Below are positions 52,297 to 61,397 of a stretch of 64,000 bases of DNA, in pieces. How positions within the stretch are numbered: the stretch's first letter is position 1; the number at the start of each line of letters is the position of its first letter. The stretch comes from Pedobacter sp. KBW06. Lineage in GTDB: Bacteria > Bacteroidota > Bacteroidia > Sphingobacteriales > Sphingobacteriaceae. The notes under the pieces were generated by a model, which worked only from the letters and a program-made list of their open reading frames with translations, had not been told where the DNA came from and made no database searches. The DNA is taken from the NCBI RefSeq assembly GCF_003852525.1, contig NZ_QAJL01000005.1, positions 594,853 through 658,852 on the forward strand, in the 5' to 3' direction. A program made the translations under genes and the position numbers.

Positions 52297-55200
52297 TTTT
52301 TAACAATTTTATGAATGGTCCGGGTATCGTCAAGCGTCAGTTTCAAAACATACAATCCGGAAACGAATCTGGTCATATCGACCGCTATGGGACTACCGCT
52401 GTTTACAAAAGTTTTACTGTAGATGATTCTTCCACTGATATCAGTGACATCAACGCTACCTTTCGAGGCGCTGCTGCTGCTTAAATCTATATTAAGCCAA
52501 TCTGTAACCGGATTCGGGTAGGGTGTGATGGTGCTTAGCGGAAGATTTTTTTCGAAGACTCCCTGGCAGGCCTTATCCGTAGAAACGCTGAGCTTATTCG
52601 GTCCATTTTCCAGTTTCAGGCTCAACTGTGATTTATTGGTTTCAAAGCGCTTTCCATTGAGCGTTACGATGTAAAGATCTGCCCCGCTCATGTTCAGGGT
52701 CAGTGACTGGTCCCGCTCGTTCACTGCAGAATAGACCGACAGGTTCTGAGGTGCGCCTATAGTCAGGTTAAAACAGCGCTCAAAAGAAGCATTACCTTCA
52801 ATCGATAAACACAGCTTATAATCTCCGCTTGCCAATCCGTTTACATTAAGACTATCAGTAAATGCATAATTTTGCGCCGTCTGGCCTACAGCTGTTACTA
52901 CAGCTTTGTAGTTGAACTTCTGCTTCGCTTTTACTTTGATCAGACCATTGCTATTCCCCTTACAGCTCACTTCATTCATACTGATGCTGAAAAGATCGGC
53001 TGGCAATACAGGTGGTTTATGGATATTTACATAACGTATTGCTGATTTTTTCATATTGAGTTCCGGATTGATTTCCGTTACTATAATTTTACCCGCTCCC
53101 GGCAGGTCCCAGTTTACGCTGGCATCATTGCCTGTGGAACTCACTGTACCACCTACTGCAGCCCAGGCATAAGTATTCCCCGCATGGTTCATTGTTGTGT
53201 AGCGAATGTTATTGGAAAAATTTGCAACACTATCCGGGCCTGTAATTTCCGGTGCCGGCATATCCTGAACATTCACTTCTAAAGACCTGGTTTCAGCCTG
53301 ACCACAGCTGTTGTAAGGCCTGGCCGTCAATTGGAATTTACCTGCCTGCTTCCAGGTCACCTGGATGAGGTTGTTTTTGTATTCAATATCGGCGGGGCCA
53401 TTTGCCGTCCAGTTGTAAAACGTACCATTAACTGCCGGTACGGAATAGCTATTCCTGACCGATGAAGCCACCTTAGTTTCTCCACTGATATAGCCGGCGT
53501 TTACAGGTAGTTTTGTTTGACCACCTACTTTGATCAATTTTCCCCGTTTTCCCATAAGGTATACCACCTTATCAACAACGGTAAGACCGTAAATATCTGA
53601 ATCAGAAAGGACGAGCTTCCAGCTGATCCCTCCATCAAAAGACTCATATAGCTCACTTGTATTCCCATTGTAGTTCACAAGACCATAGCCATGCAGTTTA
53701 TCTGTAAATTTAAGCGCAACAAAATGAAGCCTGATCTGTGATATAATCGGGGTCCATGTGTTGCCTCCGTCGGTGGTGCGAAATAGTTTACCATCATTTG
53801 CGCCAATCAGACCAGTTTGAGCATCAAAAAAATAAAGTGCCCGCATGAAGGGCTCACCTGGCAAAGCTGAGCCTGACCATGATTTACCCTGATCCGTAGT
53901 TTTGTACAATTTACCATACGTAAGTCCAAATCCGTTTTGTTCATCAATGAACTGAAAATCCCAGAGCCCTGCGGCCCCTTCATTTACCGCCATCTTTGAC
54001 CATGAATCTCCGCCATCTGTAGTTTTAAAGATGTAGGTATGGTTTGTCACAAAGCCAATCTTCTCATTTATGAAATATATGTTGTAAGCATTTGAATAAT
54101 CGGCCGGGGTACGTTTTACCCATGTTGCTCCGGCATCAACAGTTTTGTAAAGATTATACAGGTCTCCATAGAAGCCGATATCTTTGTTTATAAAGAAACT
54201 GCTCCGTACGCTATTATAGCTATCACTGCTGATGTTTATTTTCTCCCAGTTTATGCCTCCGTCATTTGTTTTTAAATTATCCGAACCAAAAATATAACCC
54301 ACCTTGTTTTCAAAAAAGTGACCTCTATAATAATCACCATCCATCATGATTGATCTGGTTTTCCATGGTCCGGCGCCATCTTTCAGAAGTATTGTCCTGG
54401 CCTGCTCAGCTGTACTGCCTAAACCTGTACCATGCCCCACGATGCAATATTTGTTGGAAACCTTGTTATAGGCGAGTCCCAGCAAAGTGCCCGATGCGTA
54501 TGGTTCAAGACTCCAGCTTTGGCCACCATCTGTGGTCTTATACAATGACGAACCATTAAATCCAGACAGGATATATCCGTTTTGCTCGTCTGTAAAATTG
54601 ATTCGCGTAACGCTACCGTCTGTATAGGTACCCGCTTTTGTCCAGGTATTTCCACCATCTATTGTTTTTTGCACAATTCCGGATGAACTTGTCATATAGC
54701 CTGTTTTGCTATTCACAAAAGTGATCGCATTAAACGCTGAATTATATCCGGGATCAGCTATGGTGATCCTTTCCCAGGTTACACCACCGTCTTTAGTACG
54801 GGTGAGTAATTTTCCAGAACCGCAGATAAAGCCATTATTTTCATCAGTGAATGCTGCACTGTATGGCCGGTCACTGGAGAAATTTGCATTCATTTTTTTC
54901 CAGGTTTTACCGCCGTCTATCGTCTTATAAAGCTTGTTTTCACCAAAAGCAAATCCAATCAGGGAAGAATAGAACTGAAAATTATTGAGGTAGGGATAAG
55001 CCATGTCAGGAGAGGAAATCGGGAACCAGCTGTCGCCTCCATTTTCCGTTTTTAGTATCGTTCCATAATAACCTATAATATAACCTGTACGTTCGTCTGT
55101 CATCTGTATCTTTGAAAAAGAGTCACTGACCCCGGAGTTGATCACTTTCCAGTCCTTCCCATCGTTATCAGACAATAGAATCTTGCCATTGTTGCCGACG

Positions 55201-57221
55201 GCGATAATGCGAGAATTGACGTAAGCGACATCATCAAGGGTATAATTCATCATTTCGACAGCAGGGCCACAGGTTTCTGCAGCCAGGTTTTTCTGAATAT
55301 TGCTGACAGAGATGTTGAACGTTTTTTCATTGCTTACCGTAGCAGTACTTGCTTTTACCCTGATCGTGTAACTATTTTTGGTATTGAAATCAAACAACTG
55401 ACCGGACTTTAGTATGCCGTCTTCAATTTTAAAACTCTTATTGTCTGTATCTCCCAGACCGGTCGTAAATGTATATTGGTAGCTCTCTCCCCCATTTTCC
55501 GCCTTAAAATTCCCTATTAACGTATTTAAAGCTGCATTTTCTCCGATTGATTTGTTAGTCAGGTCGAACGCGGTAATGCTGTTACTAAAGGAAATCGTCT
55601 TGACCAGTCCCTCCACCGCGACCATTGTTTTCGCGGTACCAGAAGCCAGTCCATTCAGGTTCACGCTTGTCTCACCATTAAAGCTATCGTTACTTTTCAC
55701 AATCAGCATGCCTTTTATTTCCTCCTCTTTGGAAGGAAGATAATGCAGGTTAAAAGTAGTTGACTGACCGGGTGACAAGGTTTGATCAGGTAGGCCGCTC
55801 AGGTAAAACGATGATCCTGTTACGCTGATGTCTCCAAATCCAAGAGCCGCATTTCCTGTATTTTTTATGGTGATCAGGGTGGTCGATACGCTGTCCTTTT
55901 TCGTTTCCATTTTAAGGATACTACCGTCAACCAGATTCTGATAGCCACCTGTCATTTGCATTTGCCCCTCGGCTTTGTTATTCCAAAGGTTTTGTCCACC
56001 GGCGATAAAATATATCAGGCCATTTACATCAAACAAGTTATCCGGATTTTCAGGGCGGCTCTGCTCTTCCCTTGGGGCGGTGCTGCCATCATAGCTCCAC
56101 AAAGTCCGGTTGCCTGTAAAATATAGTTTTTGGTTAGACACGATCGGCTTCTTTAGTAATGTCACATCAGAAACTTTGACCGTCCCGCCTTCGGTTCCAT
56201 CACTGCTGAATAAGGAATGATTATTTGAAACGGCAAAGTATAACTTATTCTTAAACTGGCAAAAACTGCTCATGCCTGAAGCACTGATGTGTACCTGCCT
56301 ACTGAAAGATTTGACGGCTTTGGTACCCTCCGGGCTGCCGTTACTTTTCCATAACACATCATTGTTATTTTCCTTATCCGTCCTGATTGAAAAATAGAAA
56401 TCATTTCCAACCTGTGTAATGTTGTCGATATCAAGATCACCATACGTAGCAGCCTCAAAAGACTGCAGCAGCGTCGCAGCATCAGTGGCCGGATTTCTTT
56501 TATAAAGTCTGATTTTCTGGCGGTAACTTGTATTCGTGATGTACACAAGCTCCTCGTTTATATTTGTCAGCAAATCGACAGTGTAGTAGTCGTCGGTCAC
56601 AATTTTCACCGTTCCACCAACCGTTCCATCTGTTTTCCATAACGAACCGGGTCCATTGGTAAAGTATAATATATTTCCAACCTGAGTCAGTTGCCCTGGC
56701 CCATAATATTCATCTTTTGTCAGCTGTATGGTGCCGGCAGGTGTACCATCGGTTTTCCATAGACCAGGATAAAGCCCCCCTTCACTGGCAATAAAATATA
56801 AGCTGCCATTACAAACTGTAAACCGGCTGGGATTGGATCCTTTTTCAGTGTTGTTTCCGGAATTAATGTTCTTGAGCATTACTGTGCCGGCAGTAGTTCC
56901 GTCCGTAACCCATAGCTCTAATCCGTTGATCCCGTCGTTTGCAGAAAAATAGACTTTTCCACGAAAGAAATAAAGATTTGAGACCTGGCCGGAGGCATCA
57001 CCCGGATTAATGTCTTTGACCAGCTTTGTTCCTTCTTTGCTTGCGTCGGTTTTCCATAATTCTATCTCATTTGCATCCTTTTGGCCCGCAAATAGCAATA
57101 GGTTATCCAGTTTGGTAAAAGAAGAAACCGATCGAAAACTTTTAATAAAATTCTGAGAAAAAACAGAAGAATAGCCGCAGAGTACGATGACTACCAGCAC
57201 GGCGAACGCTTTTTTAAACAT
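52293..57221 (-). CDS. Giant T9SS-exported repeat protein
   Basis: A 1642-residue exported protein with signal peptide (MFKKAFAVLVVIVLCGYSSV). Residues about 50-430 hold ELWKTDG...GT-type hyalin-like repeats; about 440-540 an Ig-like choice-of-anchor-D unit (IKNTGNAALGFGDISVTG); then a cadherin-like unit. About 670-1290 carry many YCF48/BNR-type beta-propeller repeats of the form YKTTDGGxxW. Two PKD-like units and a SprB-like repeat follow. The end (PYPNPVTDWLNID to GLYVLKLTLDD) is a type A C-terminal sorting domain, so it is exported by T9SS and attached to or released from the surface. Likely adhesin or glycan-binding protein. Confidence 0.9.
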   Translation of the reverse strand: MFKKAFAVLVVIVLCGYSSVFSQNFIKSFRSVSSFTKLDNLLLFAGQKDANEIELWKTDASKEGTKLVKDINPGDASGQVSNLYFFRGKVYFSANDGINGLELWVTDGTTAGTVMLKNINSGNNTEKGSNPSRFTVCNGSLYFIASEGGLYPGLWKTDGTPAGTIQLTKDEYYGPGQLTQVGNILYFTNGPGSLWKTDGTVGGTVKIVTDDYYTVDLLTNINEELVYITNTSYRQKIRLYKRNPATDAATLLQSFEAATYGDLDIDNITQVGNDFYFSIRTDKENNNDVLWKSNGSPEGTKAVKSFSRQVHISASGMSSFCQFKNKLYFAVSNNHSLFSSDGTEGGTVKVSDVTLLKKPIVSNQKLYFTGNRTLWSYDGSTAPREEQSRPENPDNLFDVNGLIYFIAGGQNLWNNKAEGQMQMTGGYQNLVDGSILKMETKKDSVSTTLITIKNTGNAALGFGDISVTGSSFYLSGLPDQTLSPGQSTTFNLHYLPSKEEEIKGMLIVKSNDSFNGETSVNLNGLASGTAKTMVAVEGLVKTISFSNSITAFDLTNKSIGENAALNTLIGNFKAENGGESYQYTFTTGLGDTDNKSFKIEDGILKSGQLFDFNTKNSYTIRVKASTATVSNEKTFNISVSNIQKNLAAETCGPAVEMMNYTLDDVAYVNSRIIAVGNNGKILLSDNDGKDWKVINSGVSDSFSKIQMTDERTGYIIGYYGTILKTENGGDSWFPISSPDMAYPYLNNFQFYSSLIGFAFGENKLYKTIDGGKTWKKMNANFSSDRPYSAAFTDENNGFICGSGKLLTRTKDGGVTWERITIADPGYNSAFNAITFVNSKTGYMTSSSGIVQKTIDGGNTWTKAGTYTDGSVTRINFTDEQNGYILSGFNGSSLYKTTDGGQSWSLEPYASGTLLGLAYNKVSNKYCIVGHGTGLGSTAEQARTILLKDGAGPWKTRSIMMDGDYYRGHFFENKVGYIFGSDNLKTNDGGINWEKINISSDSYNSVRSSFFINKDIGFYGDLYNLYKTVDAGATWVKRTPADYSNAYNIYFINEKIGFVTNHTYIFKTTDGGDSWSKMAVNEGAAGLWDFQFIDEQNGFGLTYGKLYKTTDQGKSWSGSALPGEPFMRALYFFDAQTGLIGANDGKLFRTTDGGNTWTPIISQIRLHFVALKFTDKLHGYGLVNYNGNTSELYESFDGGISWKLVLSDSDIYGLTVVDKVVYLMGKRGKLIKVGGQTKLPVNAGYISGETKVASSVRNSYSVPAVNGTFYNWTANGPADIEYKNNLIQVTWKQAGKFQLTARPYNSCGQAETRSLEVNVQDMPAPEITGPDSVANFSNNIRYTTMNHAGNTYAWAAVGGTVSSTGNDASVNWDLPGAGKIIVTEINPELNMKKSAIRYVNIHKPPVLPADLFSISMNEVSCKGNSNGLIKVKAKQKFNYKAVVTAVGQTAQNYAFTDSLNVNGLASGDYKLCLSIEGNASFERCFNLTIGAPQNLSVYSAVNERDQSLTLNMSGADLYIVTLNGKRFETNKSQLSLKLENGPNKLSVSTDKACQGVFEKNLPLSTITPYPNPVTDWLNIDLSSSSASKGSVDVTDISGRIIYSKTFVNSGSPIAVDMTRFVSGLYVLKLTLDDTRTIHKIVKK

Positions 57222-57253
57222 ATAGACTTACGAATAAGAGTGTTTCAGGAGAA

Positions 57254-57571
57254 TTAATGTTGTTTCATTTGCAAATCAATCAATTTATTAATTCCATCAA
57301 TCCGATATTCATAAACTTTTAAAGTATCTGCTGGCTTTAATTTTTTATAGATCACCCAAAATTTTTCCATTGTTGGATTCACTTTCTCATTTACCTGTAC
57401 TTTGGTCCATTCCTTTTTTATTCCTCTGGCTACATATGCATTTGAAGAATCAAGGAGTGTTTTTGCAGCTTCCACCTGCAAACTATCACTAAGTGCTGCA
57501 TTTGTGGTTTCCGAGTGGTTATTACAGGCAGCAATTGCCAAAGCAAATGGAATGAAAGCGTATTTTTTCAT
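57254..57571 (-). CDS. Small hypothetical lipoprotein
   Basis: A 105-residue lipoprotein starting MKKYAFIPFALAIAACNNHS, with the lipobox Cys at position 16. The remainder is helical with many charged residues. An upstream in-frame ATG at 57649 would put a poor leader in front, so 57571 is chosen. The giant T9SS gene follows after 32 bases on the same strand, implying a shared transcript. Function unknown. Confidence 0.72.
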   Translation of the reverse strand: MKKYAFIPFALAIAACNNHSETTNAALSDSLQVEAAKTLLDSSNAYVARGIKKEWTKVQVNEKVNPTMEKFWVIYKKLKPADTLKVYEYRIDGINKLIDLQMKQH

Positions 57572-57720
57572 GAAAATAGTTTTAATAAAAATAGGAGTAG
57601 TAAAAGTAAAAAAATAATATGCAAGTACGAAAATCTTCGACTTCATCATTGCTTAAATCTGCTGTAACCTGCCAGTCTCTTTTGTGGTCTTAGCATCTAT
57701 ATCACTTAATTGATTGATTT

Positions 57721-59262
57721 ATGATGTTATTCCACAAACCTAAGCAGCCGTCAAGATTAGTATCCTATATGCTTTGCTTAATTATTTTTATCTTGTTTTC
57801 AGCACTTAGCTATTCCTCAAACAACGAAAAAAGAAATGTCAGGAACGACTACTATAAAGATAAAGCCGCAAAAAAATTAGGCGATTCTCTGGATGTGCTG
57901 TTAAATCAGGTCAGGCAATCATTGGGTGGAAAGGCGCCCGATTTAACAATAGGCGTAGTAAAGGATGGTCGTGTTTTCTTAAAAAAGAATTACGGCTATT
58001 CAAACCCTGAAACCAAAACACCGTTTTCTGACCGGACACAAATATATATTGCTTCGACTTCTAAGTCGTTAACGGGAACACTAGCCGCCATTTTGGATCA
58101 TAAAGACATCATAAAGCTCGATGGAACAATTGCAGATTACCTTCCCGGGTTTAACTTTGATGATCAAAAGATCCGGCCCGGTCAAATCACCATACGCTCC
58201 TTAATCACCCACACCCACGGCATCAAAAACAATGATGCGGTGGTATGGAGCGCTTTCATCGGAATCAGGAGTACCGAACAGCTTTTGGAACTGCTCAGGA
58301 AGCGAAGTACTGCATTGCCGGACCGCAGCTTTAGCTATTCTAATCTTGGCTCCGTTATCTATGCAATGATCGTGGAGAAGCACTTAGGAAAGCCCTGGCA
58401 ACAGGTGATGGACGAACAGCTTTTTCAGCCATTGGGCATGAAAAAGACGACCGCTTATGTTTCAAAAGCAGATGCCAAGTACATCAGCTATATGATAGAC
58501 GAGTCGGAAGGCAAACTGAAAAGTGTATTTGATAAGGCAGATAACTCGATGTCGGCCGCTGGTGGCCATCTGACTACGGTAAATGACCTGCTCAAATACC
58601 TGCAATTTTTCATGAGCGGGGGAAATTCAGTTCCTGGCATATTGAGCAAAGAAGAAATTGCTGTGGCCACCTCTGCCATTGTTCCTCAAAAAAACCGCTA
58701 TCAATCTTATGAAAGATCCGGTTATGGATTGGGATGGGAACAATCCGTTTTTAATGGGGAACAGCTCGTTTCGCGTTTTGGCGGTTACAGTGGCATTTCT
58801 TCACATTTATCGTTCATGAAAGATCAAAAGATAGGCATCGTGGTTTTGAGCAACAAAAAAGGAATGGAGGCTCTGCCTCATTTGGTAGCAAATTACATCT
58901 ACAATTCGCTTTTGAACAAAGGCAATAAGGACAACATTGTCGGGGAAAACCTCGCCTCACTACAGAAAAACTTCGAGTCGGACCTATTGGAAACGAAGGA
59001 AATAAGCGATGTGATGAACAAAAAAATGACCATGGATCAAAAGCTTTCCGGACAATACGACGGCGCTGAAAAATCCGGCACAATGGAAATAAACAGTGCC
59101 GGGGAAGTTTCCTGGGGCAACCTGAAAGGACAATTACACCTGCAAAGTGACAGCACGGGCTTGATTAATTTCAGGACAATGATTCGTTCTTTCTCTGTCA
59201 AAAAGGAAAACAAGGTGATTGTAGGGGTCTATTCTAACGACCGTTATTTCAAGCGTTTGTAA
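57721..59262 (+). CDS. Serine hydrolase, beta-lactamase class C/CubicO type
   Basis: A 513-residue hydrolase with a membrane-spanning N-terminus (LVSYMLCLIIFILFSALSY). The catalytic Ser-x-x-Lys is in IASTSKSLTG, the Tyr-x-Asn motif in FSYSNLGSV, and the third box in FGGYSGISSH. A helical and beta C-terminal part of about 120 residues resembles the lipocalin-like extension found in D-aminopeptidase/esterase relatives. It may act on D-amino-acid peptides, peptidoglycan fragments or esters. The stop is 4 bases from the end of the next, convergent gene. Confidence 0.88.
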   Translation: MMLFHKPKQPSRLVSYMLCLIIFILFSALSYSSNNEKRNVRNDYYKDKAAKKLGDSLDVLLNQVRQSLGGKAPDLTIGVVKDGRVFLKKNYGYSNPETKTPFSDRTQIYIASTSKSLTGTLAAILDHKDIIKLDGTIADYLPGFNFDDQKIRPGQITIRSLITHTHGIKNNDAVVWSAFIGIRSTEQLLELLRKRSTALPDRSFSYSNLGSVIYAMIVEKHLGKPWQQVMDEQLFQPLGMKKTTAYVSKADAKYISYMIDESEGKLKSVFDKADNSMSAAGGHLTTVNDLLKYLQFFMSGGNSVPGILSKEEIAVATSAIVPQKNRYQSYERSGYGLGWEQSVFNGEQLVSRFGGYSGISSHLSFMKDQKIGIVVLSNKKGMEALPHLVANYIYNSLLNKGNKDNIVGENLASLQKNFESDLLETKEISDVMNKKMTMDQKLSGQYDGAEKSGTMEINSAGEVSWGNLKGQLHLQSDSTGLINFRTMIRSFSVKKENKVIVGVYSNDRYFKRL

Positions 59263-59266
59263 GGGC

Positions 59267-60010
59267 TTAACGTTGGCGCGGGTCTGCCGTCACACCTATG
59301 ATAACGCCAAAATTACCATCCGTTTGTTTCCAGTTTTTTTCAGGCAGATAAGCTCTGGAAACAAGCCCATCAAGATACAAGGCATTTTTACAGCCCATTT
59401 TTTTAAAGAAATTTGCAAAATCATAGAAATTCATTTCCGTCTTTGACATTGCAAAAACAACCCTGTTGTCTGGCAAAATTCCCACTCCGTTTCTGATGTT
59501 AAGATTTGTGGAGCCTTCTTTAAAGGCGGAATGAATTTGTCCGTCAATGACCAGCATTGGGCCTGATTGGCTGGCATACTTCAGTTTTCCATTGTTGATG
59601 AATTTTGAAGTCGTACAGATGAAGGGTAAGTTGTCGACCCTGATATAAAAAACACCGTTTGGCTTTAAGTAGAAATTTCCGGCTCCGCTTGTCGTATCTA
59701 AAGCCGTTACTAATTTTTGATTTTCAATGAAAAGCCCCTGTGCTGAATTGTCCTTTTTATACATTCCCGCATTCATTGCAAACACTAATTTTTTATGCTT
59801 TTTGTCAAGCCAGCTTTTTAAATTCTGTATGCTTTTAAAGATTTCCTGCCGATCGTCTTTCCAGTAAAGTTTGATGTCCTGCTTTTTGGTGTCGACAATA
59901 TAGCTTAGAAAGTGCTCATCATCGGATTTTGGTTTTTGGGCAAAAGCCAGCATCCCTGTTGTGATCAGCACAAGTAATGTGGTCGATAAGAAGATTTTGT
60001 TACTGTTCAC
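59267..60010 (-). CDS. Phosphodiester glycosidase (NAGPA domain) family protein
   Basis: A 247-residue exported protein with signal peptide (MNSNKIFLSTTLLVLITTGM). It matches the NAGPA domain (named after the enzyme uncovering mannose-6-phosphate), with FAMNAGMYKKDNSAQGLFIE, KPNGVFYI, NIRNGVGIL and ALYLDGLVSRAYLP as conserved blocks. Bacterial members act as phosphodiester glycosidases on glycans or as exopolysaccharide-related enzymes. The GTG at 60010 is the only start that keeps the leader. Confidence 0.85.
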   Translation of the reverse strand: MNSNKIFLSTTLLVLITTGMLAFAQKPKSDDEHFLSYIVDTKKQDIKLYWKDDRQEIFKSIQNLKSWLDKKHKKLVFAMNAGMYKKDNSAQGLFIENQKLVTALDTTSGAGNFYLKPNGVFYIRVDNLPFICTTSKFINNGKLKYASQSGPMLVIDGQIHSAFKEGSTNLNIRNGVGILPDNRVVFAMSKTEMNFYDFANFFKKMGCKNALYLDGLVSRAYLPEKNWKQTDGNFGVIIGVTADPRQR

Positions 60011-60082
60011 CGAATTTCTATTCTGTTTGAGGGCAACACAAATATAGCATAAACAACTATTTATTCTCCATTGGCAAAAGAC

Positions 60083-60122
60083 AAAAAAGAGGAGCTAAAA
60101 GATCTCTGACCTTCAGCTCCTC
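60083..60122 (-). terminator. Intrinsic terminator of the PNGase F-like gene
   Basis: GAGGAGCT (60089-60096) pairs perfectly with 60115-60122. On the minus strand six U follow directly. It lies 9 bases after the stop codon at 60131. Confidence 0.85.
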
Positions 60123-60130
60123 TCCTGTTT

Positions 60131-61267
60131 TTATGGTCTGTTGGTCAGGACCGGCATAGTGGTAACCGGGGTATTACTTTGCACCACTAAATAAGTAGAC
60201 AGCGCATAATAAGCGCCCGGTACTGCATCATTATCTCTCCACTTTCTGGTCATATCAGCGGGGTTCCACTGGTCTTCCTGTAAAACATAATTAAAATTAA
60301 AAGTCTGACCTGCTTTTGGAGTTGCCAGCACATCTGTTCTTACCGGCACTTCCATTCCCGGACACCATCCTGCCCTGTTTCCCGTCCAGTTGCCACCCTG
60401 GTTTTTCACCACTTTAGGATTTGTTCCGCAGCCCAGGCTCCCCATTTCGTGCCAGAAAGCCGGGGTATCATCTATGTTTATCTGGTGTTTCCTAAAAGCC
60501 CATTCCGCAAAACCGCGTCCTCCCTGAGCCAATGGCTGAGCATGGCCCCAACCTGAGATGATGCTCCTGAAAGATGTCTTTTCTGCATTGGATGGCATTT
60601 GAATGGAAAAGCCCATTTGCTTGCCATTGTATGAATTTGCAGTAACCAGGCCTTTACCGAAAGTGATGCCGGATGTTGACCAGGCATTGTATTCCATGAC
60701 CGGCACAACGGCAGAATATTTATACTGTGGTGTACCTATAAAATATTCGAAATCAACGGAGAACTGCCAGGTCCCGCTATAGACCTCCGCTCTGGTTTCC
60801 AGTGTAACGTCTCCGATCAGGAGAGAGCGAAAGTCGGTTACATCTATGACCCAGCCGCCAGGAATAGAAGTATTGTCTTTGCCATACGGCGTAATCCAGC
60901 GCCCTAATTCATAGCCATAGGTCCGGGTATCGTCGCCGTTGCTTTTCATCAGTCTCAGGTTTGCGTACACATCCCATGGCGGGCATCCACCTGCAGGACA
61001 AGTAAGATAAACATGCATGAGTACCTTGGTAACGCTATCTGAGCTTGCCGGAAAGCTGAATTTCTTTGAGACTACGGCAGCATTTGCAATTGGCTCTTTG
61101 TTAAAAGTTTTAATGGTAAAATTATTGGCCAAAGTTCCATTAGGGGCATTTGACATTTCCATTTTTGACTTGCCAGCTTCTGTTTCATTGGCGTTTTTCT
61201 TACAAGCATAAAAGCCGGTTGATCCTAACAATAGCAGAAAGGATAAGATAAAATTGATTTTTTTCAT
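60131..61267 (-). CDS. PNGase F-like peptide-N-glycosidase lipoprotein
   Basis: A 378-residue lipoprotein with Cys22 in STGFYACKK. The body resembles peptide-N4-(N-acetyl-beta-glucosaminyl)asparagine amidase F, with both beta-sandwich domains: the first has YLTCPAGGCPPWDVYANL, where the Asp corresponds to catalytic Asp60 of the Elizabethkingia enzyme, and YELGRWITPYG; the second has ISGWGHAQPLAQGGRGFAEW and a WCPGMEVPVRT block. PNGase F removes N-glycans from glycoproteins. Cell-surface anchoring is inferred. Paired Cys in TCPAGGC, LGCGTNP and GWCPG fit disulphides. Confidence 0.88.
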   Translation of the reverse strand: MKKINFILSFLLLLGSTGFYACKKNANETEAGKSKMEMSNAPNGTLANNFTIKTFNKEPIANAAVVSKKFSFPASSDSVTKVLMHVYLTCPAGGCPPWDVYANLRLMKSNGDDTRTYGYELGRWITPYGKDNTSIPGGWVIDVTDFRSLLIGDVTLETRAEVYSGTWQFSVDFEYFIGTPQYKYSAVVPVMEYNAWSTSGITFGKGLVTANSYNGKQMGFSIQMPSNAEKTSFRSIISGWGHAQPLAQGGRGFAEWAFRKHQINIDDTPAFWHEMGSLGCGTNPKVVKNQGGNWTGNRAGWCPGMEVPVRTDVLATPKAGQTFNFNYVLQEDQWNPADMTRKWRDNDAVPGAYYALSTYLVVQSNTPVTTMPVLTNRP

Positions 61268-61274
61268 GGGATGA

Positions 61275-61327
61275 GGGTTTTGGTTAATAACTAAGTATCA
61301 TAAAGTTATACTTATTTACCAAAACCC
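61275..61327. promoter_or_regulatory. Nested inverted repeat in front of the PNGase F-like gene
   Basis: GGGTTTTGGT (61275-61284) pairs with 61318-61327 over 10 bp, and inside it TAAGTAT (61292-61298) pairs with 61308-61314 over 7 bp. On the minus strand the dyad contains TAACTTTA, one base from the -7 consensus. It begins only 7 bases before the start codon, so it could be an operator or a leader hairpin controlling expression. Confidence 0.6.
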
Positions 61328-61397
61328 AGATCCCTATTCTGCGTTCTTCAGAGGAAGTATCGCCTGTGTGCCCGCAAAGGTTGGCACACAGTTGCCA

